Notes under the pieces: generated by a model
What the model was told of the DNA's origin: nothing
The model's input: only the letters and a program-made list of their open reading frames with translations
Database searches by the model: none
Position numbers and translations under genes: made by a program
From: Polytrichum commune
Taxonomy: Eukaryota > Streptophyta > Polytrichopsida > Polytrichales > Polytrichaceae
Direction: 5' to 3'
Assembly: GCA_950295325.1 (NCBI GenBank)
Contig: OX485807.1
Location: 52,792,440-52,856,439 of the forward strand
Length of the DNA stretch: 64,000 nucleotides
Part shown: positions 47,401 to 61,425 of the stretch, in pieces
How the letters are laid out: the number at the start of each line of letters is the position of its first letter
Numbering within the stretch: the first letter of the stretch is position 1

Positions 47401-50400
47401 ATTAATTATTTTGAAGAATGACTTACTCGATGACATTGTTGCACTCACTTATTGATAGCTTAATAACTTAAAATAGGTGTCATTAAAAGGAAGGTGTTAC
47501 TCTAAAAGCCTTAGTACCTTATAGGTTACATGCCCATGGATTGCACATGCGGCATGTCCTCTTCTTGACTACATCGTTGCGATGTCTATGTAAACCCATC
47601 TGTTGGGAAGGTGAGGATGAAGTAAACAATTCTACAACCGGTTTTATTTTGGCTTTAGAAATGGACTCAGAGTTCCTCACTAAGTAGTCTAGTGCAGTGC
47701 CCCTTACCCTGGCCCCAGGGATTTCTTTTTAAAGCCAAGTCTTTACATCCACGATGGATGAGGTTTAGTAGTAGACACCACAAAGTTCAAGCCATGTTCT
47801 CGTCTTATCAAATTAGTAGTTAAATAAACTGGTGATGCATATCTATTTGAGGTGGTAAGAGCATCATTTGTTTCTTCGACGTCAACAATCAGAAGTGGCT
47901 ATCATTGAACTCTTAGTGAACACAAGCAACTTGTAACGATAGCATGCATATGTGATTTGTGGATGATACCAGATTGCATGCATGGCTTTGAGTCATCCAT
48001 GTGACAAGAAGGATGAAACCCAATCAGATTTTGTGACATTTTGTAGCAGGGCGGGCAGCATGGAATAGTAGCCAATATAATTATAGGTATTGGTTGGCAA
48101 AAAATCATTGGATTTGCAGCCTAATATTAAGCCTGGAGGTTGGTGATCCAGGCAGTGTGCCGGAGGCAGTGTCAGTGTTTGGGTTTGCGTTTTACCTTCA
48201 ACCCATGATGATGCCATTGCTGCTGGAGATGCCGAAGGGGAAGGTTGGCGTCAAATTAACTTCCTGGTCTGCCCGTATTGTGGTGCTAGGTATATATCAC
48301 CTTGCTAAGTTACATGCACTTTGTCTAAAGCGACTGCCATTGGGAGGGAATTGTTGCATACAAACGTACCTTTCGTTCATCCAACACAACATCTTGAAAT
48401 AGTGTGTAGGTCAGAAGTTACGTCTTTAAGATAAATTGGTACTTCATAAATCCCAAATCAAATTAGTGGGTCGTATTGTAAATGAAGCAACCCTAAACCT
48501 ATGCAGGTTGGTTTTTAACATGAACAAATGAGAGATACATTTGTATGCAACAACTTCTTCTTGCTAAACAACTTGCTCTTTGCTTAAAATCTTGCAAGAA
48601 TTTAGTGAGAGTTTCACTTGATATGATCGTTTATTAAATCTTTTAAGCATGTACTTTATTTTTAGATTATCTCATGCCTCATTGTATTGTGGTGGTGATT
48701 GAATGAGGATTTCAATACATCTTAGCATGTACATTTTGGACACCAAATGAATAAACCACACATTTTTGAAGCATTGGTTATAGGTGCATGTCCAAAACTA
48801 AAATTAAGTTGGTATGCTCTTACAATGTTCACGTCATGCTAGAATCTACACGGGTTGCTTTAGGGTACACATCACACTTCGGTCTAGTTACCACTAGTAA
48901 CGTACTAAATAATGTATTATCCAAGGTGCTAACTTAGAATACATTTTTGTATGGTGGATGGGGTTAATGCAGTGAATGCCTTTGTGATTTACGGCGTAAT
49001 TGGATTCTTTGGAGCAGCATATTATGGCACAAGCACTCAACCAAACATCCTTGTGAATCATTGGCTCGGGGGTAGTGTGGCCCAAGGCATTATGAACCTC
49101 TGCATGACTTGTACGTATCCCCCACTATCACACTTTCTTTGATGTTGGATAGGATATGTATAGATTGGAGGTCATTTTAGTTTTTGATACGATTCATGTG
49201 TACTTACCATGTGAAAAAGGCTTAATATCCAAGTAAAATTTCTCTTGTATTGCATATGATATTAGGATGGTATCGTTCCCTTAAATAATGATTAAGGTAT
49301 AATGCAAATATTTTCTATAGATACCTACCAAATATCAATATTCGATTGGTACTACAAAATTGATACTAGTTGGATAGGCTCCATGGTAACATTCTTAATG
49401 TTGTGTATAGATGCCATGTCTTTGCATATATACAAATTTAGCATTGGTTTGAACTTTGAGGTATCCATCATTCGTCTTTGAAGCCATGGTTGAGGTCAAG
49501 TGGCCCCCGGAAGACTTGTTAGCAAATCATTGATTGTCCTCCTATTGGTGATTGAGTCGTGACTTGAGTGCATGAAGACATGCCAAAAAAGAACTGAAGC
49601 AACAAATTAACTTGTTTGTGCAGTGTATTTGGCTATGGCCCTACCCATGCTCGAGTTGCCAGCAAGGCACACAATCGATAGATGGATTCCACAAGAATGG
49701 GTCCAGAACAAGCGGTTGCGCCATGTCGGTGTGATGATTGTCATCTTGGGATTTAGTCTTGCCTTGGCTACGACTTGGCCCAACCAATCTGGGAATATTG
49801 TTGTGGTTACAGGAGCTACTGGAGTGGCTATGGTGTCCTACATCATTCCTATAATCAACCACTTTCTTCTCTATTTCTCGAGGTGAAATTTACTCAACTT
49901 GCTCTTAGTCACAACATTATTTCTAATCCTTTAAATTTTCATTATTTTCTATTTTCTATTTATTTCACATTGTATAGATTTTTAATATCATTTATAGAAA
50001 ACTTGTAGAATTGATTTATTTTAACGATATGCTTAGGTTGCTATAACATAATAATAGAGGGAGGTAAAATGGTCATATGTGAGTGGTGAAAGCAAGGGTG
50101 CCAAGTACATCTAACCATATGAAAATATGTATAGGCAATACATGGTTAGGTTAAGGTATGCGGCCTTATTTGGTCACTCTTCTTTATTAAACACCTAGAC
50201 CATTGAAGTGGTATATGACAAGATTTGTTGTTAAGAATGGATGTCACCCAGAAGATATGTGTTATGATGAGCTAGGACTATGTTCTCATAATGATAGGTA
50301 TTGTTTTGGATTTAGTAGTTAGCATACTTGGAAGGACCTATCTAGTATGTGATCACTTAAGGAGAACAAGAATCTTCGCATTGGCATGTTATAGCTTTTT

Positions 50401-51559
50401 GCATCTCTATTATGATGTTGCAACTTGAAATGACAATCTCCGTGATCCACATTTGTTAGCAAGATGAGGCGATTCTTGATCTAATCCGATCCAATGACCC
50501 AAATTGTTTGTGGAATTGAAATTGTCCACAACATGATCACAAACCCTACATTTTTAGTTACAAGGCTTTGATGAAGGCCTTGCTTGAATTAGTATGGTCA
50601 TCACATATGTCGTTTATTGCATGGATTTATTGTTACAATGAACATGGGATTTCGGCAATTACAGTGCTTACAACTGAACCAATTTGTTATCATGGATTGC
50701 CAATTCAACAAAGTTACTCATATAGTCCCTCAAAGAGGGGGAAACCCGTGAGTTTGATCTTTCTTTGAGAAAACTTTCTATTAAGAGCTTGTTGGCTCAT
50801 CATGTATCAAAACCTATTTTGAAAGTTGAGTTGAAACTTTTGGAACCTCCTCTTTCCACCTCAAAATTTTTGAGAAAAATTTAAGATAAAAAATAAAGTA
50901 TGCGCATGGGACATGTTGTCTTGAACCCCGTATTCCCCTATGCAAAGCTAGCTTGGACCACCCATCCTAGTAGGGCAAGCTAGAAAGTTGGCTTTAAAAG
51001 CTTGACACCACTCTTTGTGCGTAGTAATTTAAGCTTTAAGAAAACTTGGGTTTGTGTCGATTGTCATAAACTCAAGGTTTGGGACTAATCCCATGCTTGC
51101 ATATGCTTTACTTTACAAATAGCTCTAATAACAAAACTTTTAAGTCATTTACCTTACCATATACATCATAAATGTGCAAGGCATACTGAATTAAAAATAT
51201 ATATATAATAAAATAAAATACATTGCAATGAATAGATTAAAAGAAAAATTTACAAAAATTTGAGGACAGTGGCCGAGTAAGCTGGCTCTTGAAATTCTCA
51301 CCAAATGTTCACAATGAATGTTGGCTGAAGACTCTTGTGAAATGAGTTGACGTTTTGCAGGGCTAAATGTCAGAGGATGTCTGATGGGCATGAGGAAACT
51401 GTACCACAACCTCCTGCATTGGTGGTGTACAGGAGAGACGCAAAATCATCTTGTGCTTGGTGGACAACATTGCTGGAGCAACTTCACGAGGTTGTTTTGC
51501 CAGTGATTGTGATCGTTGTGGGGATCGTCTGCAGCATTGCATCTCTCATGACATTGTAA
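44241..51559 (+). CDS. AAAP/SLC38-type amino-acid transporter (9 exons)
   Basis: Exons: 44241-44434, 45557-45737, 46075-46112, 46357-46525, 46749-46881, 48152-48289, 48973-49110, 49624-49882, 51361-51559. They total 1,449 nt, that is 482 aa plus stop, and every junction restores the frame. The protein is a multi-spanning membrane carrier of the Aa_trans (PF01490) type: a hydrophilic N-terminus, then about eleven hydrophobic segments, including GIVVGFLIMLVVALANAYTC, SVFGFAFYLQPMMMPLL (typical of the family), GVIGFFGAAYYG, LYLAMALPMLELPARH and VSYIIPIINHFLLYF. It probably moves neutral amino acids with protons or sodium across the plasma or vacuolar membrane; substrate and membrane cannot be read from sequence. 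Exon 3 is only 38 nt. A TC microsatellite follows the exon 1 donor, and the last intron contains a dispersed repeat. Start chosen as the first in-frame ATG (44241); the upstream frame lacks one. Confidence 0.92.
44444..44480. repeat. (CT)n microsatellite in intron 1 of the transporter gene
   Basis: About eighteen CT units starting nine bases after the exon 1 donor. Confidence 0.95.
50830..51130 (+). repeat. Dispersed repeat, copy 2 (in the last transporter intron)
   Basis: Direct-orientation counterpart of 5.645-5.95 kb, sharing GGAACCTCCTCTTT, TATGCGCATGGGAC, AAGAAAACTTGGG and TGCTTTACTTTAC in the same order. It is a transposable-element fragment of unknown class inside the intron before exon 9. 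Confidence 0.75.
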
Positions 51560-54160
51560 GTTACGAGGGTATTCTAGATACGACTGTACTGAAAGGACCA
51601 AAGGATGCCCACAAGCCTTAGCATCGGCAGTAAGTTTGCTGTTGAAAAGATGTCATTGGACCAATCACAACCATCAATTTGAGAGTGGCGAAGATGGCTT
51701 AAGCTTCAGTAACATGTGATGTCTCGTTGGCTGTGGAGTCACCACATCATCATGTAACTATCGCCTATTTGTGACTACAAAAGCCCAAATTCGGCCTCTT
51801 GGGCACATACGCCTTGACGTGTGATTTATACAAAACGGTGAGGGGTGCAAATTGGCTCATCCTGGAGGCACTATTACATGACAATAATATTGTCAACATA
51901 TTGACAATGATTGATTTTGTTATGTGGATATCACGGGGCTCGTTCATGACATATTCATCCATTGTACATCTTGCATGTTTCATCCAAATCCACTACACTA
52001 AGAATCCCAATTAGCGACAATTTGTTACTATTTAGGGTTATGTAGTGCAATAACGTCATACTCAAGAGTTCAAATTCCGCTAACAAAAGTTCAATAGGTT
52101 GTTCAGACATTATAGAATATAAATGAATTTTCCTGGTAGAATATTACATTCTCATTACATAGTTATAGCACTACATAAGTATGTATAGTGACATGCACTG
52201 ATTGGGGTAATCAATGTACCAATCTTCAACCACAACTGCCAGTTATGTAAATTAGCATGCGGGGTAAAGTGAGTGGATGCATGGTTCACTACATTTGTAG
52301 TTTGTCGTACAATTCTTCCCGGGTACCCTAATACAGAATTGTCAAGAAAATTCCATGTTGATTCAATCACAGTGCAAGTGGACTCGCATGTTAGATTATT
52401 TGCAAACTATGGGATGCAGTGAATTAAGCGGTTAAAACATTACCACGGCCAAAGCTCTTAGTAGTCGACAATGAAAATATATTGCGAGCAGTCCATGTGC
52501 TACAATATTTTGGCAAAGCCAGTTGCTTCATCAACACATCAAAGACTTTGAATAGGGTTGGACTACACTCTATATATTTTACATGCATTGTCTAATTTTT
52601 CCTCTTATTTAATGTATTTTTTATTTTCTTGACATAAGAGCGTTCTTTTTGTAACCTCAAACAATAAAAGGCTTAAGTGGAAGTAGATGTTGTTAGGACT
52701 CATGTGAGGTACAACAAAATACACTAGATTCACATACATTTACCTAAATTTGATCATATTGCAATGCAACACTAATAAATGCTTTTAGAAAGTGGTTATG
52801 CAATAGATTCTTTGGCACAACACATTGAAGTTAAAAGATTAAATGACTATGACTTTCCTATCCAACCAATTTTGATTTATTGTTCAAATGTTGAGTTTTT
52901 GCTTAAAAACCCTAAACTTTGAAACTTTGCACCAACACTAACTCGTCTATTAACGCCACCTAATTCTAAGTTTCACCACAAAACTTGAGATCCACCTATC
53001 AACTTTGAGAGTGCATCAATTTAATCACATCATACTTCTTGTATCAACTTGTGTCCTATCAATTATGAGGTTTTTGTTATAAAAAAATTCTCAATCAATT
53101 GACAAACTCATAATAAGTCAAAATCAACCATTGTTGATTTATCACTTGTATGAAATTAAACCTTGAAGGGTTTGTAATAACAACCACCCAACATTAACTT
53201 TTAGTCAATTTTGTTTTCAGATATGGGATTTTACCATTGAACCAACATCTTTCATTCATGACTCAATAGTATTATGTCAATGCAATATGCAAAGACTTTT
53301 AGATTTTGGACAATACTTTTTTTTCACACCAATGTTTTCACAAATCGAAAAAATATACATATTGCAACAAGTTGTATTTTTATAAGGTGCATATAACAAT
53401 GTTATGAAGTAGTTATACTTCATAGATTGCATATTATATAGCCATTCAACCTCTATATTGTAAAATTGTTGAACAAAAATTTAAAGATATATTATCGATT
53501 TACATGTATATATAAATTTAATAGGTTTCCATTATTATTACAATAGGCATATGACAAAATTTGATATGGTGTGAAAGTAATTGTAGTTGTAAAACAATAT
53601 CGGAATATTAATTTGTATTCACATCTCCGTAGTGAATGGGGTGCATCACAAAGTTCAACAATTGATGAAGTATAGGTCCATGATGATGCATGATATTTCA
53701 TGACATGAGACGCTTGACAATTTAGGAAAGAGCGGTTGACATTTGCAATGAGGTTTACTATAATGGACCGACATCTACAAGTTGACCGAAACTGGACAAA
53801 CAAGATATACTACCAATATTTTGTAATATGGGCCGCAAGTTATGACTATGAAAAGTGATGGGCAATTGCACCCTAGACCTTTAATGTGTTAATTATTGAT
53901 TTTATCGAATGCATGTGCATATGTGAATTAAGCGAGGAGATTCATCAAAAATGGACAATTTAGAAATGGCTTTGGCATTCATCATCACAAATTCACACAA
54001 TACACTATAAGAATTGTATGTGGAATTGTAACAAATCCTCCAAGCTATGACAGCCAGTGACAACTTGACATTGAGAGACATGGATTAGACATGAACATGG
54101 CAATGGTGGGTGAAGAGATTGGGTGATATTTCATCCTGAACTGCTAAAAAAATATGAAAA
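51560..54160. other. Intergenic DNA between transporter and Myb/SANT-like gene
   Basis: Transporter 3' UTR followed by AT-rich DNA. No gene, RNA or bounded element recognised. Confidence 0.5.
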
Positions 54161-55087
54161 ATGGAAGTGGTTGGGCATGGCGAAGGCTCGGATCCAACAC
54201 AACACAATGTGGGCGGTGCCATGAATGAGAGCCAATTGCACTTGCACAACTTTAGTAGTGGGATGGTGGGGACGGGAGACTCATGTTTGAATACGAGATG
54301 CGGGAACAACAAAAAACGAAGCCGGAGTGCGCCATGGACAGTGTCAGAGATGTTGACATTGATTGATGCGAAAAAAGAAGAAAGGGAGAGATGTCATGCA
54401 TACAAGAGCCATGGAGTGAAATTGCCTGCAGCTGAAAAGTGGCGAATTGTGTCGATGCACATGGAATTAAAGGAGATGGGGCGGAGTGGTAGTCAATGTC
54501 AAGATAAATGGGAGAACATGATGAAAGATTACAAAGCAGTTTGTGAGTGGCAATATAATGGTATCAGTGGAGTGAAAGATTATTTCAAAGACATGTCAAA
54601 TAAAGAACGTAAGGATGCGAGTTTGCCACCACAAATGGACGAAATAGTTTTCTATAGCTTGCATGCCATCCAAAATGAGAAAGACGAGAATAAAGATAAG
54701 AAGAAGTGGAAGGAGAAGGAGAAGAGTTTTCAAAATTTGGTGTCAAGTTCAACCCCGATGATTGTGAAGGATAAGGTGGGAAGTAGTGAGGGCAATGACA
54801 TGGAGTCCATAGACACAAATTCAAGTGGGAAGAGAAGGAGGATGAAAAAAACGCAACAACAGACTAGAGTAAGTTTAGAGAACCCGATTTTGCTTAACAA
54901 TTTTATGCATGCAATGGAGGATGGATCCAAGGAGCTCATAGATTGTTTCATGAAGGTGTTGGAGAGGAGTAATAGACGACATGATGTTGCAGAGATGGAG
55001 ATTGATAAGCCCAAGGATACGGCCACTTTGGCTAGAGTCCTTGTTGCATTAGCTGATGCAGTGAAGACTGTTGCACAAAAGTTGTAG
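54161..55087 (+). CDS. Myb/SANT-like (trihelix-type) DNA-binding protein, intronless
   Basis: Single open frame of 308 aa. Residues 57-132 form a Myb/SANT-like (Myb_DNA-bind_4/trihelix) domain: APWTVSEMLTLIDAKKE, then EKWRIVSMHM, then SQCQDKWENMMKDYKAV, with tryptophans 59, 94 and 117 at the three helices. A Lys-rich coiled-coil-prone stretch follows (about 175-195), then KRRRMKK, a likely nuclear signal (about 225-233), and a C-terminal helical region. Such proteins are either host transcription factors (GT-factor type) or the Myb-like partner protein of PIF/Harbinger transposons. No Harbinger transposase is visible within several kilobases, so I cannot choose. The intact frame and typical codon use argue for a working gene or a recent insertion. 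Confidence 0.75.
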   Translation: MEVVGHGEGSDPTQHNVGGAMNESQLHLHNFSSGMVGTGDSCLNTRCGNNKKRSRSAPWTVSEMLTLIDAKKEERERCHAYKSHGVKLPAAEKWRIVSMHMELKEMGRSGSQCQDKWENMMKDYKAVCEWQYNGISGVKDYFKDMSNKERKDASLPPQMDEIVFYSLHAIQNEKDENKDKKKWKEKEKSFQNLVSSSTPMIVKDKVGSSEGNDMESIDTNSSGKRRRMKKTQQQTRVSLENPILLNNFMHAMEDGSKELIDCFMKVLERSNRRHDVAEMEIDKPKDTATLARVLVALADAVKTVAQKL

Positions 55088-58000
55088 ACCTCAAAAAATT
55101 CATAAATTTTCCAACTTTACCCTATATAGGTGATTCTCTACCACCTTCTTCCATCAATTCCTTATCATTGGTCAAGTATGTTAAAGTGGAAGGTGGAATG
55201 TCAAATGACACCTATCAATATAAAAAGTTTGTATTACAACAAAATTGTGTTAGAAGTATCCTAGGCACATTGAATGTAGGCTAAATTACCTATTTCTAAA
55301 AGTCCATATGAATATCACCATGTAAATTGGCAATAAATCAAAATTTAAATAGAAAACATAAGCAAAATAAGCTTGTCAAGTGCTCAAATCTCATCAAAAG
55401 ATAACAACATTTTTTTCTTTTCTCACATGATGCACCATCTAAAAAATTGTATGATAGTTACTCCATAGAATGTACCAAAAAATTAAAAAATGATTTTGAT
55501 TGTTAACTATTCTTTGATTAGGAACTTGCCCCTAGAACGAGGGACAAGAAGCCTTCAAATTTGATGAGGAGCTACAAACAAATAGATTAGCATGCAACCT
55601 AGTCAACGAAGATGACATTAGGAGAATTCCACATTTGGATAGAAATTGATGCAACATAATCAATGCAACATTGTTTGAAAAGATCAATACAATGGGGTGT
55701 TGTTATGATGAAGCTTTCAATGCATCTTATATATGCACTTTTCTCATAAAATAAATTCTTGCATAAATTCTTGCCCTCTCCAAAACACAAGTTGTTGTAG
55801 CGAATGTGGCGATCACCGCCTGAGAAGTGTTCCCATTCCACGAAGACACTTGGATAGAATGTGACATTCAACCTAAATTATATTAAAAATAATAACTCTA
55901 TGTGATTTCATCAATTTAAAATTTTAAAATTAAGATAACAAGCATCTTACCATGTTTTGAGAGAACATTTAGTTCTTGAGATTTATAGTCGATATTTTGC
56001 AAAATTTTGCGAAATAAACATACACTGCAACTCAATAATGTAGCCTAAAATATAAAATTCTAGGAACCCATAGAAATAGTGGGCCCTTGAAGTAACCAAA
56101 ATAACATTCTATACAAATTCATTATTGATCCTTTCAATAGAAGTGTATTCTTATTATTGTAATAGTCTTATATTCTTATTCTACTCTTATTATTATATGC
56201 ACTACTTTCAATAGCAGATACTTGATGTGGATTTAGAATGTTAAAAGATGTTGGTATACAAATCATGTGAATCCACATATTCTCATTTAGGAGTTCAGTG
56301 TAAAAACTCACTAGATAGTGAAGTCGACTATATTTACCAATTTTAGTGTTGGTCAAGAACCACATGTGCAATTGCATCTATGTATCTCTCTATGTCTGTT
56401 TGCCCCTACATGACGATTCTACATTGGAATGTCTTCACTTCTAGTCCTCTGACATCCATGGAAACCATTCACATGTATCAGACCCCACAAAATTATTGAG
56501 ACCTAGATCGATTCACAATATTGATATTTCACCCCTTTCATGCTCAACCTCAATAAAGAGTGTGTCGGGAGGATGATTAACCCTCTGACATCCATGGTAA
56601 GCATTCTCACGTATTAGATTTTATGCATGGGATAAACTTGAATATAACTGGGCCGGTGCTCAACACGGCTAGAAGAAGAAAAATAAGGGAACGTCAATGT
56701 TTTTACATTGACATGCGATGTCCGTTCACGACCTCCTATCCATTCCCGTGTTGGGGGGGGGGGGGTATAGGTGGCTTAATGCTTGTTTGCATTTGTGGGC
56801 CGTTAATTAGTATTAGTCCTAGATTGTCTCTTAGGGCGATCACACCCCCTTATGTTTCGTAACCACGTGTGATAATGGGGTATTCAATGGGAGGATATTT
56901 ATACATCTCTCAATATTTTTCCCCTCCCTATTTGTAGATAAAAATCTACTTTGATGTATTTTTTAGCATCCTTTATTTATTTTGTAATTTTTTAGAGAGG
57001 CCAATTTTTGGCATAATTTTTTTTATAAATCGTACAAATACCAAATAGTGGACGGAATACTATAGCATTGTGAAACTGACTATGTGATCAACAAACATTC
57101 CATACCATTCAAATTGTCATTCATTTGGTTTTAATTGGTGATACCAATCCTAAACCATTCAAAGTATCATTCAAAACACAACCAATAGCATTTGGATATT
57201 AGTTAAAGGGTTGCCAATAAACATGGAGATAACAAAATATATAAGCTAAAATAAACAAGTTGTAAACATAGATAGAACAAGACAAGAAATACAATGACTT
57301 GTGACAATACATGAAATTTTGCATAACTACCTAAAAACAAGGTTGCATTCAAATACATGAAAGCTAAATACAAAAATTAAAAACATTCACTTTAATGATA
57401 TTCACAAACACATTCAACTCTAAGTGTAGTAATCAAATCGGTCCATCATGCTGATTAAATCGGTTGATAAGTGTACCACAATTGAATAATGTCGTTGCGC
57501 AAGCTGGCCAAGATCACCAATTTGCCCGATTACTCTTCATCTTGAACTTGATTATGCGTGCCTAAACCCTAAACAACCGTTGAGGAGTGCCAACACATTC
57601 CTTCCCCAAAATAATCCCACGACATTTCCCTCTATACTAACATGCTTGATTCAAATTTGGACAGAGACTACATACTTCTTCATCCAAGTAGTCAAACCCT
57701 AAATTATTATAGTGATCCTACTACACACTTTTAGGGGGGGGCCCTATATCTATGACCCTATTTTTCTGTTGATTACTAAAATGAAGGAATTATCCAGCAC
57801 CCTATTTTACATATAATCATGTAGGGGACATATTTCCAATGCTATGGTAGATCTTATGAATTTATAAATATTACCCTAAATGAATTAAATTGACCTTATT
57901 TTTTTTTTATCTCACATGGTTTTTAAAAATTCCGATAGTCACCTCCCCGAGGATTATCTACATTGCATTCTAGTGTTGGAGTGGATAAAATTCTAATCAA

Positions 58001-61000
58001 GTGGAAACGGAACTAGTTTTTATTTTAGTTTTTTTTTCTTGTTAAGGATGATGTGTGTTAGATATTTAATATAGTAATCATGGAAACGTCACATTCACAT
58101 GTGATGTTTTATTTTTCCAAGGCCAACTCAGTTTCCAGTCTTGTGAAATGCACTTGAACTTTGGCAATTTTGTTATTGGCAAAAACTTGTGTAGTTGGCA
58201 ATAGTTGCCTCCAAACACCAAATTAATGCAAAATTGCTTTTCTTGTATTCAAGAAAACAACATATATGACTTTTTTTTTACATGGCATGTGACGATTTCA
58301 TGAATATCATGTTATTCAATCACTACGTGTGAGTTATTTTCCATGAATATGTGTGTTTTGTAAGTAGGGCTCTCAGCACAACCAAAGGTAGTAGTTTCTT
58401 ATTTTGTAAGTTGGTGTATGTTGTCCTAGTACTAAGGGGTATCATTGTGTTGAGCTCTAAGGGAAAGATTAGTTAATTAAATAAATTAGTGTCTTAGGGT
58501 TCTAAAGCTCCCAATGCAATGAAAAAAAAGGTGTTAGAGTTCCAATGCTCCCAATAGGAGGGGAGTTGTGTATGAATTTTGGTAAATTTTGCATGAATCT
58601 GAAGCTCAAATATCCAAAACTGAATACCTTGTCAAAAAAATTTAAAATGCCTAATTTTCCCATTTTAAAATAAAAATAAATCACCCAAAGTCAATACTAT
58701 TAATATAGTTTAAGATGAATGTCACATTCTATCCATGTGCTTAGATGGAATAGGAATATCTCTATATGATGGAGATTCCACTTTCTTTGCAATAACACAA
58801 TAAATAAATATGCACTAGAGGGGGGGGTGTTGGAAGTAGCTGAAGCCCATACCCATTTAAGTGAATCTAGAAGCACTTCCATGGGGAGAGTTAACTGGCA
58901 AAATTAAGTACACAATGTATCTAATCACGACAAGGTAGCATGGTTCAAGGGAAAAAATGCACATGTGTCAAGGACAAGAAAATTATTTCTTATTTCATTG
59001 CTATGATTTGTTCTAAAAATACTTTACATGATAAAGAGGTGTCGGTTTGAAGGAACATGCTGAAGGTATTTAGAGCCAAGTTAGTGTTTGACAAGCTTCT
59101 TACATGTTGGTTTCGAAACACATGATGAGTGTGTAAGCTTAAAGTTAGAGGTGGAATATCATATTGTTATAAACACCAATAACAAACCATTCTTCTATGA
59201 TTAGGAATACTTGTTACCTAACATGAGGTCCCACTAGGACTATCATATATCTAGAATTACACTTAAAATTTTCCATAACAAATTCATGTTATATCATAAA
59301 ATATGTACACACACACAAAAATATAATAATAATAATAATAAATCGAAGATATTCTCTTGATTCCCAGGAAAAAATCTTCAAGAAATGTGTAATTCTCTAA
59401 TTGCTAAAATTGCTCAAGATGTAGCTCTTAAAAATAGTCAACATGCCTTAGAATCTTCTTAAGAAAATTCAATCCCAAGAGCCTGAACATCCAAACCAAC
59501 AAAATGATAAACAAGTGAAACTTACTGAGCCTCATGACTTTTTGCTTCCAGTTTGACACAACATCAAGTTATTATTGTAGTCACATTTTAAATTGCCTAA
59601 TTCCTACAAAGGACAACATTTCCACTAGGCTGGTGTGAGTACCATTTTGTGTGCCTGGAAAAAGTTGTGGAAGTGGCACATCATATGAACACCTTAGCAT
59701 GTAGAAACCCACCTATTCATAAAACAAATACATTAAGCATTTACCTTGCTTGAATAGCTATGTGTAAATTAAGGTCTTATTTTTGTCATTTAATTAATTG
59801 TGTTGTGTCATTTTAATGGCAATAGCATCATGGAGAAAGCCAACATGCAGCACCTAAACTATCTACAAATCATGTACACATGATGAAATCAAGAGCAACA
59901 CATTGAAGGAGCCGGGGGGTTGCTGATAATTCAATGTCCATGATCAACACACTTGCAATGAGGTTGTCACCACCTCAGCCTCCACGTGTTCTACAAAAGT
60001 GTACAATGAACCAAGAAGCAAACACGAAATCGAAAACATGTCCTACAAAGTGCTCATTCTTTCTCCATTTGTGGTAAAATGTAGTATGCGACATAGTTTG
60101 GAGTTCATTTGCAAGCTCAATGATATTTCAAAGTTAAGGACAAAAATTATGGTAGTACTAGAGTCTCTCTGCAAGATCAATGTATCATAGACCACAAACA
60201 AATCAAACACAAATGTACCCTGAAGATAGACGATCGACACTAGCATGGGGCGAATGACAAAGGAAATATCCAAGCAAAAGGTATCAGTTGCAAAAACTTT
60301 GTTCCATGTGCATTGTTGAGTTGTGGCTTCTAAGCAATGTCAATCCCATACATCAACACATACTAACATTCCCTACCCATGGGTTAAGTTCCCCTCAATG
60401 AGATCTATAGAAAGGCATATCTAAGGAACAATTCTCATTACCACTTATTGAACCAAAGAAGCTACACTAATTACCCCAATAAGTGCGTGTAGGATTAATT
60501 CCCAAAACACACAAGATATTGCCAAGTCTCAAAATCACCAAGGGTTGATATATTTACTTGAGTGATATTAAATTCATAAATACATGTTCATTTACCATAC
60601 ATCTCAAGAAAATTAGCGCATGTTGTAAGGTCTTTGTAGAGTGATAAAAAATAATATGCAAACACATGCTTGTCAACATAACATCACTCAACCCTATAAT
60701 TACTTCTATTTCTATATTTAACATATGGCAGGGTTGTCGACCGTCTTATCTTTATGGGAAAGAATTATATAACAAGAATAAATTGACTCCACTATGGAAA
60801 ACATGAATATTTAAAAAAAAATGCAGGTACTTTCATTAAATAATGTTGCTATGAATAATATTTTCAATGGATAGTGCCATGATGAATACTATCAGTATTT
60901 GCAATGAGCACCGTTATTAATAATATTATTTTCAGTGAATAATATCAAGATGAACAATGTTTCCTAGATCTTCTGGTAGCATTAATTTCATAGCATAATC

Positions 61001-61425
61001 TTTTTTTAGTATCATCTTCACTAATTTTCTACACACACCATAAGCCTTCCCTCATTAATTGAACTCATCAGTGTAGTTTACTAGCCTTGAGGGAGTGGCA
61101 CACACCACTCTCCAACTCCTAATCCCACTTACCCTTCAAATTTGATGTTGTTGGTCTTCTTGCCCTCCTCATGACAAACTACACCTCAAAACCCTAGCAA
61201 CCGCCATTGATGTTGCATACTCACAAGCAATCAACAATGACGACCAAAAAGAATATGTGGATGTGGTAATCCTAATACACTCATCCTCAACAATATACAT
61301 TATGGATCCAATTGAAGTCCAAACTGCATGCCGCACTTAATGTAAGATTTCTCTTGACAACAACTCTTGGCCTCAACTACCACACATCAACTACATTTAG
61401 TGAACAATCAATCCAATATAGTTTT
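55088..61425. other. Intergenic DNA, no gene recognised
   Basis: AT-rich, with a run of 13 G at 56753-56765, several short G, C, A and T homopolymers, and an AAT microsatellite near 59.326-59.342 kb. No domain-bearing frame or bounded element seen. Confidence 0.55.
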
